Source: Alistipes sp.
Lineage (GTDB): Bacteria > Bacteroidota > Bacteroidia > Bacteroidales > Rikenellaceae
Direction: 5' to 3'
Assembly: GCA_017481925.1 (NCBI GenBank)
Contig: JAFUOK010000007.1
Location: forward strand, 1 to 38,383
DNA length: 38,383 bases
Below, in pieces: positions 16,104 to 22,159 of this stretch (its first letter is position 1; each line of letters starts with the position of its first letter). The notes beneath the pieces were generated by a model. The model was not told the origin of the DNA. It did not search any database and was given only the letters and a program-made list of their open reading frames with translations. The position numbers were made by a program, and so were the translations under genes.

Positions 16104-16379
16104 ATGGAAAAAGTAAGAGAAGCTATGGTAAATTGGTTGAAGCAAGAGTCGTTTACACTTCACCCATACGATGATGAAGCATTTTACAAGTTTGTATGCA
16201 CCTCAATTGAAAGAGAGAAAAAAATGGAGTTTGATGATTACAATGAGGTGATAGATATATATGTAAATGCAACAGACAGAATCGATGAATCAAAGAAGGT
16301 AGAGTGGAAAGAGAAGTTCGATTATCACCGTTATGAAGATTTAATCAGTTTTGGTATTTACATTAATAAAAGTAAATAA
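16104..16379 (+). CDS. Small acidic protein, first gene of the SPFH cassette
   Basis: A 91-residue cytoplasmic protein (MEKVREAMVNWLKQESF start) with many Glu, Asp and Lys and several Tyr and Trp; likely mostly helical. I recognise no family. It starts the rightward cassette, with only 8 nt to the zinc-ribbon gene, and shares its low GC content. The intact frame and tight spacing argue that it is a genuine part of the unit. Confidence 0.7.
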   Translation: MEKVREAMVNWLKQESFTLHPYDDEAFYKFVCTSIEREKKMEFDDYNEVIDIYVNATDRIDESKKVEWKEKFDYHRYEDLISFGIYINKSK

Positions 16380-16387
16380 TCTGCCTT

Positions 16388-17161
16388 ATGTCAGACAGTA
16401 AGATTATATGCCCAAGTTGTGGAGCGGAGAATAAATATGGTGGTAAATGCGAGTTTTGTGGTGCGACTTTAGATAGCGGAGATTCTACATCTGTTTATAA
16501 CTCGCTATTAGGGGATGCTCAGGATAGTGAGGATATATTATTTCGCACTACGGTAGATAGGTATGAGAATACTACAATCATAGAATTTATTGAAAGACCT
16601 GGGAAGGTAGTTGAATATTATAGAGATGATGGTAATGACAGATATCAATACTCATCTACGACTTATGGGGATGATGCAAATGGGAAAGATAGGATGCTCT
16701 TTTTTGCAGATTTTTATAGTGAACAGGTCGCTAATGGCATACATAAGTTGTTTGTAAAGCGTACGGTCGAAGCAATTATGGTTGATGATGTTGTTTATAA
16801 ATTAGATAATAATACGATAAATTGTGATGTATTAAAAGCATTATGCGAGGGTCAATCTATATCTTTTAAAGGATATGAAGAGTCATTAGATACTGATATT
16901 ATTCGCAAGAGTGCCCGAATCTTCTATAATCGTGTTATAGATAGTTATTTATATAATGAGGAGGTACAAGAAGAAATTAAATTTAGGAAAGAAATTGAGG
17001 AGTACAACAAGGAGGTAAAAATAACTCTTAAGGCAGAATATGAGGCAAAAATAAATGAAGAAGTAAAACAGCTTGAAAAGGAAGAAAAATATAATGATAT
17101 AGTGATTATAATACTTTCTATCATATTTGTTATAATTGCTTTTATATTATGTGTAATATAG
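16388..17161 (+). CDS. Zinc-ribbon protein with C-terminal membrane anchor
   Basis: A 257-residue protein. An N-terminal zinc ribbon CPSCGAENKYGGKCEFCG has ligands Cys8, Cys11, Cys21 and Cys24. The middle (about 45-200) is an unrecognised domain beginning LFRTTVDRYENTTIIEF. Residues 190-235 form a charged coiled coil (EEVQEEIKFRKEIEEY), and the last 21 residues are a single membrane helix, so the ribbon faces the cytoplasm. Zinc-ribbon partners commonly sit next to YdjI-type SPFH proteins in bacteria. It is 23 nt before the SPFH gene, so joint function at the membrane is likely. AT-rich codon use, unlike the chromosome. Confidence 0.75.
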   Translation: MSDSKIICPSCGAENKYGGKCEFCGATLDSGDSTSVYNSLLGDAQDSEDILFRTTVDRYENTTIIEFIERPGKVVEYYRDDGNDRYQYSSTTYGDDANGKDRMLFFADFYSEQVANGIHKLFVKRTVEAIMVDDVVYKLDNNTINCDVLKALCEGQSISFKGYEESLDTDIIRKSARIFYNRVIDSYLYNEEVQEEIKFRKEIEEYNKEVKITLKAEYEAKINEEVKQLEKEEKYNDIVIIILSIIFVIIAFILCVI

Positions 17162-17184
17162 ATTTTTAACTTATTCATTAGTTT

Positions 17185-18282
17185 ATGCAATTAGCAGAAG
17201 TAATAAAATGGGAGAGTTCGCCAACGGAACTTGTGCATAAGTTTCGTTCAGATGGTGTACGGTTGGGTTCACAACTTATTGTCTATCCCAGTCAGACTGC
17301 CTTTTTTGTCAAGGGTGGTACGATATGTGATGAGTTTCTGAGCGGCACTTATACCATCAAGAGCGACAATATTCCACTTGTTGGAAAGTTTTTGGATATT
17401 CCTTTTGGCGGTGAGACTCCATTTAAGGCAGAGGTATGGTTTGTCAATCAGGTTGAGTTGCTTGATTGCAAGTGGGGAACAAGTTCGCCATTGCAGATTG
17501 ATGACCCTACATATGGCGTGATTGTGCCGATACGCGCTTACGGGCAGTATGGTTTTAAGATTTCACAACCACGATTGTTTCTTGAGCGATTAGTGGGTAA
17601 TATGTCATCATTTGCTACAGCAATGGTTACTGACTATTTCCGAAGCGTGATAATCACCAAACTGACCTCCATCATATACGACAAACTCCGAGACAGCAAT
17701 ATCTCTGTGCTTAACATCAACGCCAAAGTTGAGGAGTTGTCGGAGTATGCCAAAGAGCGTATTAAGGGTGATTTTGAGGCGTACGGTATTGAGATTTCGC
17801 AGTTCAACATTGCCTCCATATCGGTCAAGGAGGACGATGCGAGTTTCAAACGCTTGAAGGAGGCGAAAGATGCGGCAGCAAAGATGAAGATTATCAGTCG
17901 TGAGGATTATAAGTTGATGCGCTCGTTTGATGTACTCGAAAATGCTGCTCAAAATACAGGCGGCACTATGAGTGCGGCAATGGGATTAGGTGCAGGTGTC
18001 GGTATGGGTAGCATTATGGGTCAGATGACCGCCAATGTGATGACAACAGATGACACTGGGGAGATACCACCTATACCGAGAGTCGATTATTATATTGCCA
18101 TAGGTGGCAATAGACAAGGTCCGTTATCGCTCGCAGAGATAGAGCAGAAGTTTAGCAATGGCGAGGTTAATGAGAATACTTTAGCGTGGAAAAAGGGTCT
18201 GAAACAATGGGTAAAGATGGCAGAGATGGAAGATTTCAAGCAGATGTTTGAGGAGTGCCCGCCGCCGTTGCCCGTAGAATAG
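17185..18282 (+). CDS. SPFH-domain (YdjI/virion core-like) protein with GYF_2 domain
   Basis: A 365-residue soluble protein. Residues about 10-245 match the bacterial SPFH/Band 7 subgroup often labelled 'virion core protein' (YdjI): QLIVYPSQTAFFVKGG, SGTYTIKSDNIPLVGKF, YGVIVPIRAYGQYGFKIS, and the helical EAYGIEISQFNIASISV. A glycine-rich linker follows (AAMGLGAGVGMGSIMGQM). Residues 302-357 are a GYF_2 domain (YYIAIGGNRQGPLSLAEIEQKF, ending near WKKGLKQWVKM; read in parts), and the tail is PPPLPVE. SPFH proteins assemble on membranes; B. subtilis YdjI works with a PspA-type protein in envelope stress. It is more GC-rich than its upstream neighbour, which may mean a separate origin. Confidence 0.85.
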   Translation: MQLAEVIKWESSPTELVHKFRSDGVRLGSQLIVYPSQTAFFVKGGTICDEFLSGTYTIKSDNIPLVGKFLDIPFGGETPFKAEVWFVNQVELLDCKWGTSSPLQIDDPTYGVIVPIRAYGQYGFKISQPRLFLERLVGNMSSFATAMVTDYFRSVIITKLTSIIYDKLRDSNISVLNINAKVEELSEYAKERIKGDFEAYGIEISQFNIASISVKEDDASFKRLKEAKDAAAKMKIISREDYKLMRSFDVLENAAQNTGGTMSAAMGLGAGVGMGSIMGQMTANVMTTDDTGEIPPIPRVDYYIAIGGNRQGPLSLAEIEQKFSNGEVNENTLAWKKGLKQWVKMAEMEDFKQMFEECPPPLPVE

Positions 18283-18291
18283 TTGTTGTGT

Positions 18292-18633
18292 ATGAAAAGG
18301 ATAGTGATTATTTCGGGTGCGTTGCTCTTCTGTGCGAACCTGATGCTTTGGGCGGTAATGTCCTCTATGGGTCTTAATTTGATAGCGAGCAGTGTAGTTA
18401 TATTGTTTACCACGCTGATATTGCTGTTGGTCAATATCGTCAAACTTAAAGATGCGTTTCGATTCTCGTTGAATGCCCTGTTTGCATTTGGTGGATTTGT
18501 TGAGTACCTGCTATCAGCATTTGCACCGCCTCAGATTGAAGATAATTGGTCCATAATGGTTGTTGTAGGGTTGATATTATTGGAGGTGATTACATTCGTT
18601 GTAGTGCATACGGTCTCCTCCAAGATTAAATAG
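18292..18633 (+). CDS. Small four-helix membrane protein
   Basis: A 113-residue protein with four predicted membrane helices (IVIISGALLFCANLMLWAV; LIASSVVILFTTLILLLVNIV; FSLNALFAFGGFVEYLLSAF; WSIMVVVGLILLEVITFVVV; each read separately). No family recognised. It is the last gene of the SPFH cassette, 9 nt after the SPFH stop and 4 nt before the terminator. A membrane partner for the SPFH protein is the natural inference. Start chosen at the ATG at 18292 rather than the TTG nine bases earlier. Confidence 0.75.
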   Translation: MKRIVIISGALLFCANLMLWAVMSSMGLNLIASSVVILFTTLILLLVNIVKLKDAFRFSLNALFAFGGFVEYLLSAFAPPQIEDNWSIMVVVGLILLEVITFVVVHTVSSKIK

Positions 18634-18637
18634 ATTT

Positions 18638-18664
18638 AAGGTCGGTTAAATGCCGACCTTTTTT
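18638..18664 (+). terminator. Terminator of the SPFH cassette
   Basis: AAGGTCGG (18638-18645) and CCGACCTT (18653-18660) form a perfect 8-bp stem followed by TTTT. It closes the four-gene unit. Confidence 0.88.
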
Positions 18665-18670
18665 GTGTCA

Positions 18671-18892
18671 TTACGCTTTTGGTGCAGTCAGCAAAATACC
18701 TTTGCGGATAGTGCAATACTTATTGCGATATGGTTTGTCGGGGGCAATACCGAAGTTGGCAAGACTCTTATATGTAATGCCTATTTGCTCCTTGCCGAAG
18801 TGGTCGCACAATGCTTTAACGCTACCAAAATAGTGATGTTCTGCACCGATTTCAAGGTGAATTACGGTGCGTTCTTGTTTGTCTGATGTCAT
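18671..18892 (-). CDS. Conserved small mobile-element protein
   Basis: A 73-residue protein (MTSDKQERTVIHLEIGAEHHYFGSVKAL read in parts) with EQIGITYKSLANFGI and a basic end CTIRKGILLTAPK. I recall small proteins with the same HHYFGS ... IG..Y..L ... CTIRKG layout from Bacteroides phages and plasmids, where function is unknown. The middle looks like a short DNA-binding helix pair. A consensus promoter lies immediately upstream, arranged back to back with that of the 19022 gene. Confidence 0.7.
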   Translation of the reverse strand: MTSDKQERTVIHLEIGAEHHYFGSVKALCDHFGKEQIGITYKSLANFGIAPDKPYRNKYCTIRKGILLTAPKA

Positions 18893-18911
18893 AGTCGTAT
18901 CAATTTTATGT

Positions 18912-18942
18912 CAAAAGTAAGAAAATATGGAAAATAATCAAA
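18912..18942 (-). promoter_or_regulatory. Promoter for the 18671-18892 gene
   Basis: On the minus strand TTTG (18939-18942), 19-nt spacer, TACTTTTG (18912-18919). Transcription should start near 18905, only about 13 nt before the start codon. Confidence 0.7.
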
Positions 18943-18968
18943 ATAATCCACAAAATTATTGTTGAAAA

Positions 18969-19000
18969 TTTGGATATATTAAATATATTCCATATCTTTG
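18969..19000 (+). promoter_or_regulatory. Promoter for the 19022-20202 operon
   Basis: TTTG (18969-18972), 20-nt spacer, TATCTTTG (18993-19000): an exact match to the Bacteroidetes consensus, with a predicted start near 19007 and a leader of about 15 nt. Confidence 0.75.
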
Positions 19001-19021
19001 TAATAACAAAACAAGATAACA

Positions 19022-19216
19022 ATGAAAGCACAAGTAGGACAATACAAGTTTGGTCGCCACAGAAACCATTGGGGAATATGGCAGTACGATTGGGTGAGTG
19101 AGACAGGAACATCAGCGACTTTCATTAAAGATGTGTTTACCTACGAGGAGGCAGTGCGTGAGGTTTACCGCCTGAACGGTTGGGGCGAACCAAAGTATAT
19201 TAAAAGAGTGTATTAG
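19022..19216 (+). CDS. Small aromatic-rich protein
   Basis: A 64-residue protein, MKAQVGQYKFGRHRNHWGIW at the start and WGEPKYIKRVY at the end, with six Trp and Tyr residues in the first half. No family recognised with confidence; proteins of this look occur in Bacteroidetes mobile elements. It is first in a three-gene operon with the SH3-like and resolvase genes, directly behind a strong promoter. Confidence 0.65.
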   Translation: MKAQVGQYKFGRHRNHWGIWQYDWVSETGTSATFIKDVFTYEEAVREVYRLNGWGEPKYIKRVY

Positions 19217-19237
19217 ACAACAAATTTTCTTACAGAT

Positions 19238-19567
19238 ATGACAACGATTGTAGCAATAACAAACAGAGATGTGTACCGAGCAGCGGTTATCTCGCAGAGA
19301 GTAGAGAACGATTTTGTAACGGGTTTGCAGGTAGCAAAATTGAACGAGTTAAAGAACCGTATGCGCCGAGAGGTGGTAAAGTTTGCCTACCTGAAGAAGA
19401 ACGGTGAGGTACGCATTGCCTACGGCACTTTGATGCCTCAACTGATGGTGGATAAGGTTTTGGGGACAGGACTTTGTGGCGATGCTCGCAAGGTCTGCAC
19501 CTATTTCGATGTTGAGCGTGGTGAGTTTCGATGCTTCCAGATGCAAGCGTTAATTAATATTTTCTAA
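19238..19567 (+). CDS. SH3 beta-barrel fold protein (DUF2693-like)
   Basis: A 109-residue protein. The region VVKFAYLKKNGEVRIAYGTL followed by CTYFDVERGEFRCFQM resembles the DUF2693 / SH3 beta-barrel proteins carried by many Bacteroidetes phages and conjugative elements, where a short central strand series 'F.Y.KKdG..R.A.GTl' and a final 'YfD...g.fR.f' recur. Role unknown; these accompany DNA-processing genes. It is 21 nt after the previous gene and 2 nt before the resolvase. Confidence 0.7.
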   Translation: MTTIVAITNRDVYRAAVISQRVENDFVTGLQVAKLNELKNRMRREVVKFAYLKKNGEVRIAYGTLMPQLMVDKVLGTGLCGDARKVCTYFDVERGEFRCFQMQALINIF

Positions 19568-19569
19568 CT

Positions 19570-20202
19570 ATGGCAACAGCGGTAATATATGCTCGTGTGA
19601 GCAGTGAGGGCGATAGACAATCAACCTCTCGTCAGGTTGCTGACCTGACCGAGTATGCCGAGCGTAGCGGATTAGAGGTTGTCGAGGTATATGAGGAGCA
19701 TATCAGCGGCGCAAAACGCAACGAGGAGCGTGCGGTACTGACCGAGTGCATAAATTATGCGGTCAGTAACAAAGTGGATGCGGTGCTTTTCTCGGAGCTT
19801 TCAAGATGTGGTCGTGCAGTGTGGGAGGTGTTGGACACTATCCGTACATTGAAGGACAATGGCATCAACGCCCATTTCCAAAAGGAGGGTTTGTCGCTAT
19901 TTTCGGCGGACGGCAAGGAGAACCCATATTTAGCGGTGATGGTATCGGTACTTGGGGTCTGTTCTCACATCGAGCTTGAGAATATCACCTACCGCCTCAA
20001 CAGTGGCAGGGTAAGGTACATCGCCACTGGCGGCAAACTAGGTCGTAAGGTCGGGTCGGTCAAGTCGAAGGAGAAAAAGGCCGATGAGTATGCAAAGGTC
20101 ATTCGCTCATTGAAGGCTGGTAAGAGTGTTAGAGATACCGCTAAAATTTGCGAAGTCTCGGTATCAACCGTTCAACGAGTAAAGAAGGAATTTTATTTGT
20201 AA
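19570..20202 (+). CDS. Resolvase/invertase-type serine recombinase
   Basis: A 210-residue small serine recombinase. The catalytic domain has AVIYARVSSEGDRQSTSRQ (nucleophile in the first Ser of VSS), FSELSRCGRAVWEVLDTI (active-site arginines) and HIELENITYRLNSGR at the dimer helix. The C-terminus carries a helix-turn-helix (GKSVRDTAKICEVSVSTVQRVKKEF read in parts). It probably resolves dimers or inverts a segment of the element; no invertible repeats bracketing a promoter were found by eye. It lies 2 nt after the SH3-like gene. Confidence 0.92.
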   Translation: MATAVIYARVSSEGDRQSTSRQVADLTEYAERSGLEVVEVYEEHISGAKRNEERAVLTECINYAVSNKVDAVLFSELSRCGRAVWEVLDTIRTLKDNGINAHFQKEGLSLFSADGKENPYLAVMVSVLGVCSHIELENITYRLNSGRVRYIATGGKLGRKVGSVKSKEKKADEYAKVIRSLKAGKSVRDTAKICEVSVSTVQRVKKEFYL

Positions 20203-20249
20203 AATATCCAGAAAATCATTGTTGTAAAAATTACTATTAGATTTTGATT

Positions 20250-20285
20250 AAAATCCCTCTCATACATCTCTACAAGGGGGATTTT
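20250..20285. terminator. Long-loop inverted repeat after the resolvase gene
   Basis: AAAATCCC (20250-20257) and GGGATTTT (20278-20285) with a 20-nt loop, between convergent genes. A second stem, TGGGAGGGT (20293-20301) with ACCCTCCCA (20325-20333), overlaps the last codons of the rep-like gene. Either may end transcription; neither has a strong U-run. Confidence 0.45.
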
Positions 20286-20318
20286 AACTCTTTGGGAGGG
20301 TGCTGGCAGGGGTAGTTG

Positions 20319-21236
20319 TTATCTAACCCTCCCAGAGCGTAAAAATATATCTTCCCACTCGATTTTCTTCTTTCTCTTACGAAAGCGCAACACCCGTTCA
20401 AGGGCAGCAATATATATAGTATCAAGTATATCCTGATTAAAGATAATATCTAACTCGTAGGGGATTTTCGTTAAGTTACATATACATTTAATAGGTTCGT
20501 TGTGCAATCTAACCTCCCATCTATGAAGAGTCTTTGGGTTGCCGTAAAAATCGAGAATGAAATCTTTGTGTATCTTACCCGCACAGCAATTATTGGTTGT
20601 GATAGGCAAACAACAATTATTATCATATCCTGATTTTATCTCCTCATATTTATTGTACCCTGCAATGGTTATGCCCTGATTTTTATTCTTTTCCGCCTTG
20701 CGTTGCTTTATGGTTATACCTTTGCGACCATCACGCTCAAGCGACATTCCGCAAGTGCGATATATGTTATTGATAACCTCTTTCCTGTCTTTTATCTCTT
20801 TCCCATTGAATATGGTTTGTACACTAGCATTTCGCATCAAAGAACGCACTATTTGTGTAATATCAAAGGTGAAATCACGAGCTAAATCAATATCCGTAAA
20901 GTTGTTGAATGATAAATCGAATAGCGTAGCAAGCGATAAGGTATCAAGAAGCATTTGTCGATTATAAAGAATGTGGTTTTCCATTCTTATCCAAACATAC
21001 GGGGCGAACTTTTCGCTACTGTAATTATCAAAATAGAAACGAGCAATCTTCCGTCCCTCATTCAGAACATTAAACTGTTGGGCAAAAATTTTCCCTTTGG
21101 TACGATGGAATATAAACTTCCCATACTCTCTTACGGATTCAATACTGCGAAGGTCTTCGAGCAATGCACCCTCTGCTACATAGCAAAGGGTTAGTGCATC
21201 AATGACGGTTGTTCCTAATCTGTTACATTTGCTCAT
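20319..21236 (-). CDS. Replication initiator-like protein (Rep_trans-like)
   Basis: A 305-residue protein. DIDLARDF at residues 115-122, a central AGYNKYEEIKSG and a later TLHRWEVRLHN fit the order of conserved blocks in the Rep_trans group of rolling-circle initiators and phage replication factors ('RiDlA.D', 'Y.K..E', 'R.E...'). It would nick an origin and start replication. The C-terminus is basic (FRKRKKKIEWEDIF). The family call is by motif order only, so it could be a divergent Rep or a relaxase-like protein. It overlaps the upstream NUMOD3-like gene by 14 nt, and the hairpin-rich DNA beyond that gene is the likely origin. Confidence 0.6.
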   Translation of the reverse strand: MSKCNRLGTTVIDALTLCYVAEGALLEDLRSIESVREYGKFIFHRTKGKIFAQQFNVLNEGRKIARFYFDNYSSEKFAPYVWIRMENHILYNRQMLLDTLSLATLFDLSFNNFTDIDLARDFTFDITQIVRSLMRNASVQTIFNGKEIKDRKEVINNIYRTCGMSLERDGRKGITIKQRKAEKNKNQGITIAGYNKYEEIKSGYDNNCCLPITTNNCCAGKIHKDFILDFYGNPKTLHRWEVRLHNEPIKCICNLTKIPYELDIIFNQDILDTIYIAALERVLRFRKRKKKIEWEDIFLRSGRVR

Positions 21237-21417
21237 TAGAGTTTAAGGGTTCAACATCTTTATTTTTTGAGGGAACACCCTTCCAATAAGTCTTCAGTGC
21301 TTTTGATATATTTTCTGAGTGGGTCGGTGTTTTGGAGCGACCTCGCAATGATTGACTTATTTTTGCTTTTGTAGAGTCTGACAGTTCTCTGAATTGTCGT
21401 TTGTGTGTATTATTCAT
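21223..21417 (-). CDS. NUMOD3-like small DNA-binding protein
   Basis: A 64-residue protein starting MNNTHKRQFRELSDSTKAK. Two repeats, LSDSTKAKISQSLRGR and PTHSENISKALKTYWKG, match the NUMOD3 pattern 'seetr.kIs.slkG' that contacts DNA in homing endonucleases; no nuclease domain is attached. It overlaps the rep-like gene start and is probably translated with it. Possibly an origin-binding helper. Start chosen at 21415-21417 because the repeats and basic N-terminus begin there; the upstream open frame is AT-rich leader. Confidence 0.6.
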   Translation of the reverse strand: MNNTHKRQFRELSDSTKAKISQSLRGRSKTPTHSENISKALKTYWKGVPSKNKDVEPLNSNEQM

Positions 21418-21984
21418 TATATAATAGTTTAATAACTTTATTAAGTCTCTATAATAAATATAGGGTAAGTATGAAAAAAATATCAAGTATGGTAAGTTTA
21501 TATGAACTTTTTTGGTGAAAAATTTTTAATACACGCCCTACGGTCTGCTGCATACCATACCTATCATTTTAAGACTCCCTGAGAGCAAGGTTACAGCAAT
21601 ATAACCGACCATCCACAGGGAGGTTGCCAAGAACATATAATCCCAAAACAAGACTTAAACCTTTTCTACGATGTGGAGTATGCTTCAAATATGTTTTTTA
21701 TAAGGATAGACCAAAGCGTGAATCATCATTATTACACTTGGAGTATATAAGATTCTTTGTTTTTCAGCATATTTATACTAAATTTGTATAAGTATTATAA
21801 CCCGTGCCGACACCATCGGCGCTGTTGGGGATATCCCCTCATATAATAACATAGGTATAACACGAAGTCAAGATTTTTCGATGAGAAATTTTGCCTTTTC
21901 AGGATAGGCGACCTTTAACCACTCGATAAACTCGACTATTTTCAAATAGTCATCGATAAAAGTTCGATAGTCTGGCAGGGTGTG
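21418..21984. other. Hairpin-rich non-coding DNA, candidate origin region of the element
   Basis: No frame of substance in 567 nt. Visible structures: CTCCCTG (21575-21581) with CAGGGAG (21616-21622), enclosing GGTTA (21589-21593) with TAACC (21602-21606); GCCGA/TCGGC around 21806-21820; the 12-bp palindrome GGGGATATCCCC (21827-21838); and GACTATTT/AAATAGTC (21934-21951) with a 2-nt loop, flanked on both sides by CGATAAA. A double-strand origin or a transfer origin for the neighbouring Rep-like protein would look like this. Confidence 0.5.
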
Positions 21985-21992
21985 GCACTTCA

Positions 21993-22020
21993 CAAGCGAC
22001 CTATTCGGGTCGCTTGTTTC
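21993..22020 (+). terminator. Terminator at the right end of the element
   Basis: CAAGCGACC (21993-22001) and GGTCGCTTG (22008-22016) form a perfect 9-bp stem with a TATTCG loop, then TTTCGTTTG. No gene on the plus strand precedes it directly, which fits a displaced native terminator of the tRNA-Leu gene. Confidence 0.7.
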
Positions 22021-22122
22021 GTTTGATAAAGGCACTCGTTCAGCGTGGGGCGCCGTTCGAGAGTATAAGAGATTGTAAAGTAACTTTTATAAGGAATCTA
22101 TGATTGGTAACTAAAAAAATGT

Positions 22123-22130
22123 TACCTTTG
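22123..22130 (+). promoter_or_regulatory. -7 element for the FAD oxidoreductase gene
   Basis: TACCTTTG matches TAnnTTTG, 29 nt before the ATG at 22160. A TTG at 22104-22106 is spaced 16 nt away, shorter than usual. Confidence 0.55.
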
Positions 22131-22159
22131 TAATAGTAGTCACGTTTAATCATATCGCC

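Larger units (their letters stand above)
13510..21988. mobile_element. Integrated element at tRNA-Leu with serine recombinase and Rep-like gene
   Basis: An AT-rich block between the tRNA-Leu 3' end and ordinary chromosomal genes. It contains a large serine recombinase, a resolvase-type serine recombinase, a Rep_trans-like initiator, several small phage/plasmid-type genes and a four-gene cargo cassette. The left end is at the tRNA. The right end is inferred: GCAC at 21985-21988, the same four bases as the tRNA end (13510-13513), is followed within 5 nt by a hairpin terminator that could be the displaced native terminator of the tRNA. A four-base match is weak, so the right boundary may be off by tens of bases. 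No conjugation, capsid or transposase genes were seen; it may be a small integrative plasmid or satellite. Confidence 0.65.

Noticed and set aside
19570-20202. An invertible promoter controlled by the resolvase
   Set aside because: No pair of inverted repeats bracketing a promoter was found near the gene.
21575-21838. A CRISPR array or integron attC cluster
   Set aside because: The hairpins differ in sequence and spacing; there are no regularly spaced direct repeats and no cas or tyrosine integron integrase gene.
13510-21988. A prophage or conjugative element
   Set aside because: No capsid, portal, terminase, lysis, relaxase of the Mob type, or type IV secretion genes were seen; the 'virion core' label of the SPFH protein is a historical family name only.
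22025-22038. An inverted near-copy (13 of 14 bases) of the tRNA-Leu 3' region, GATAAAGGCACTCG
   Set aside because: It is in the opposite orientation to the tRNA end, so it cannot be the second attachment site of a simple integration, and the surrounding bases do not form a tRNA. Probably chance or an old remnant.
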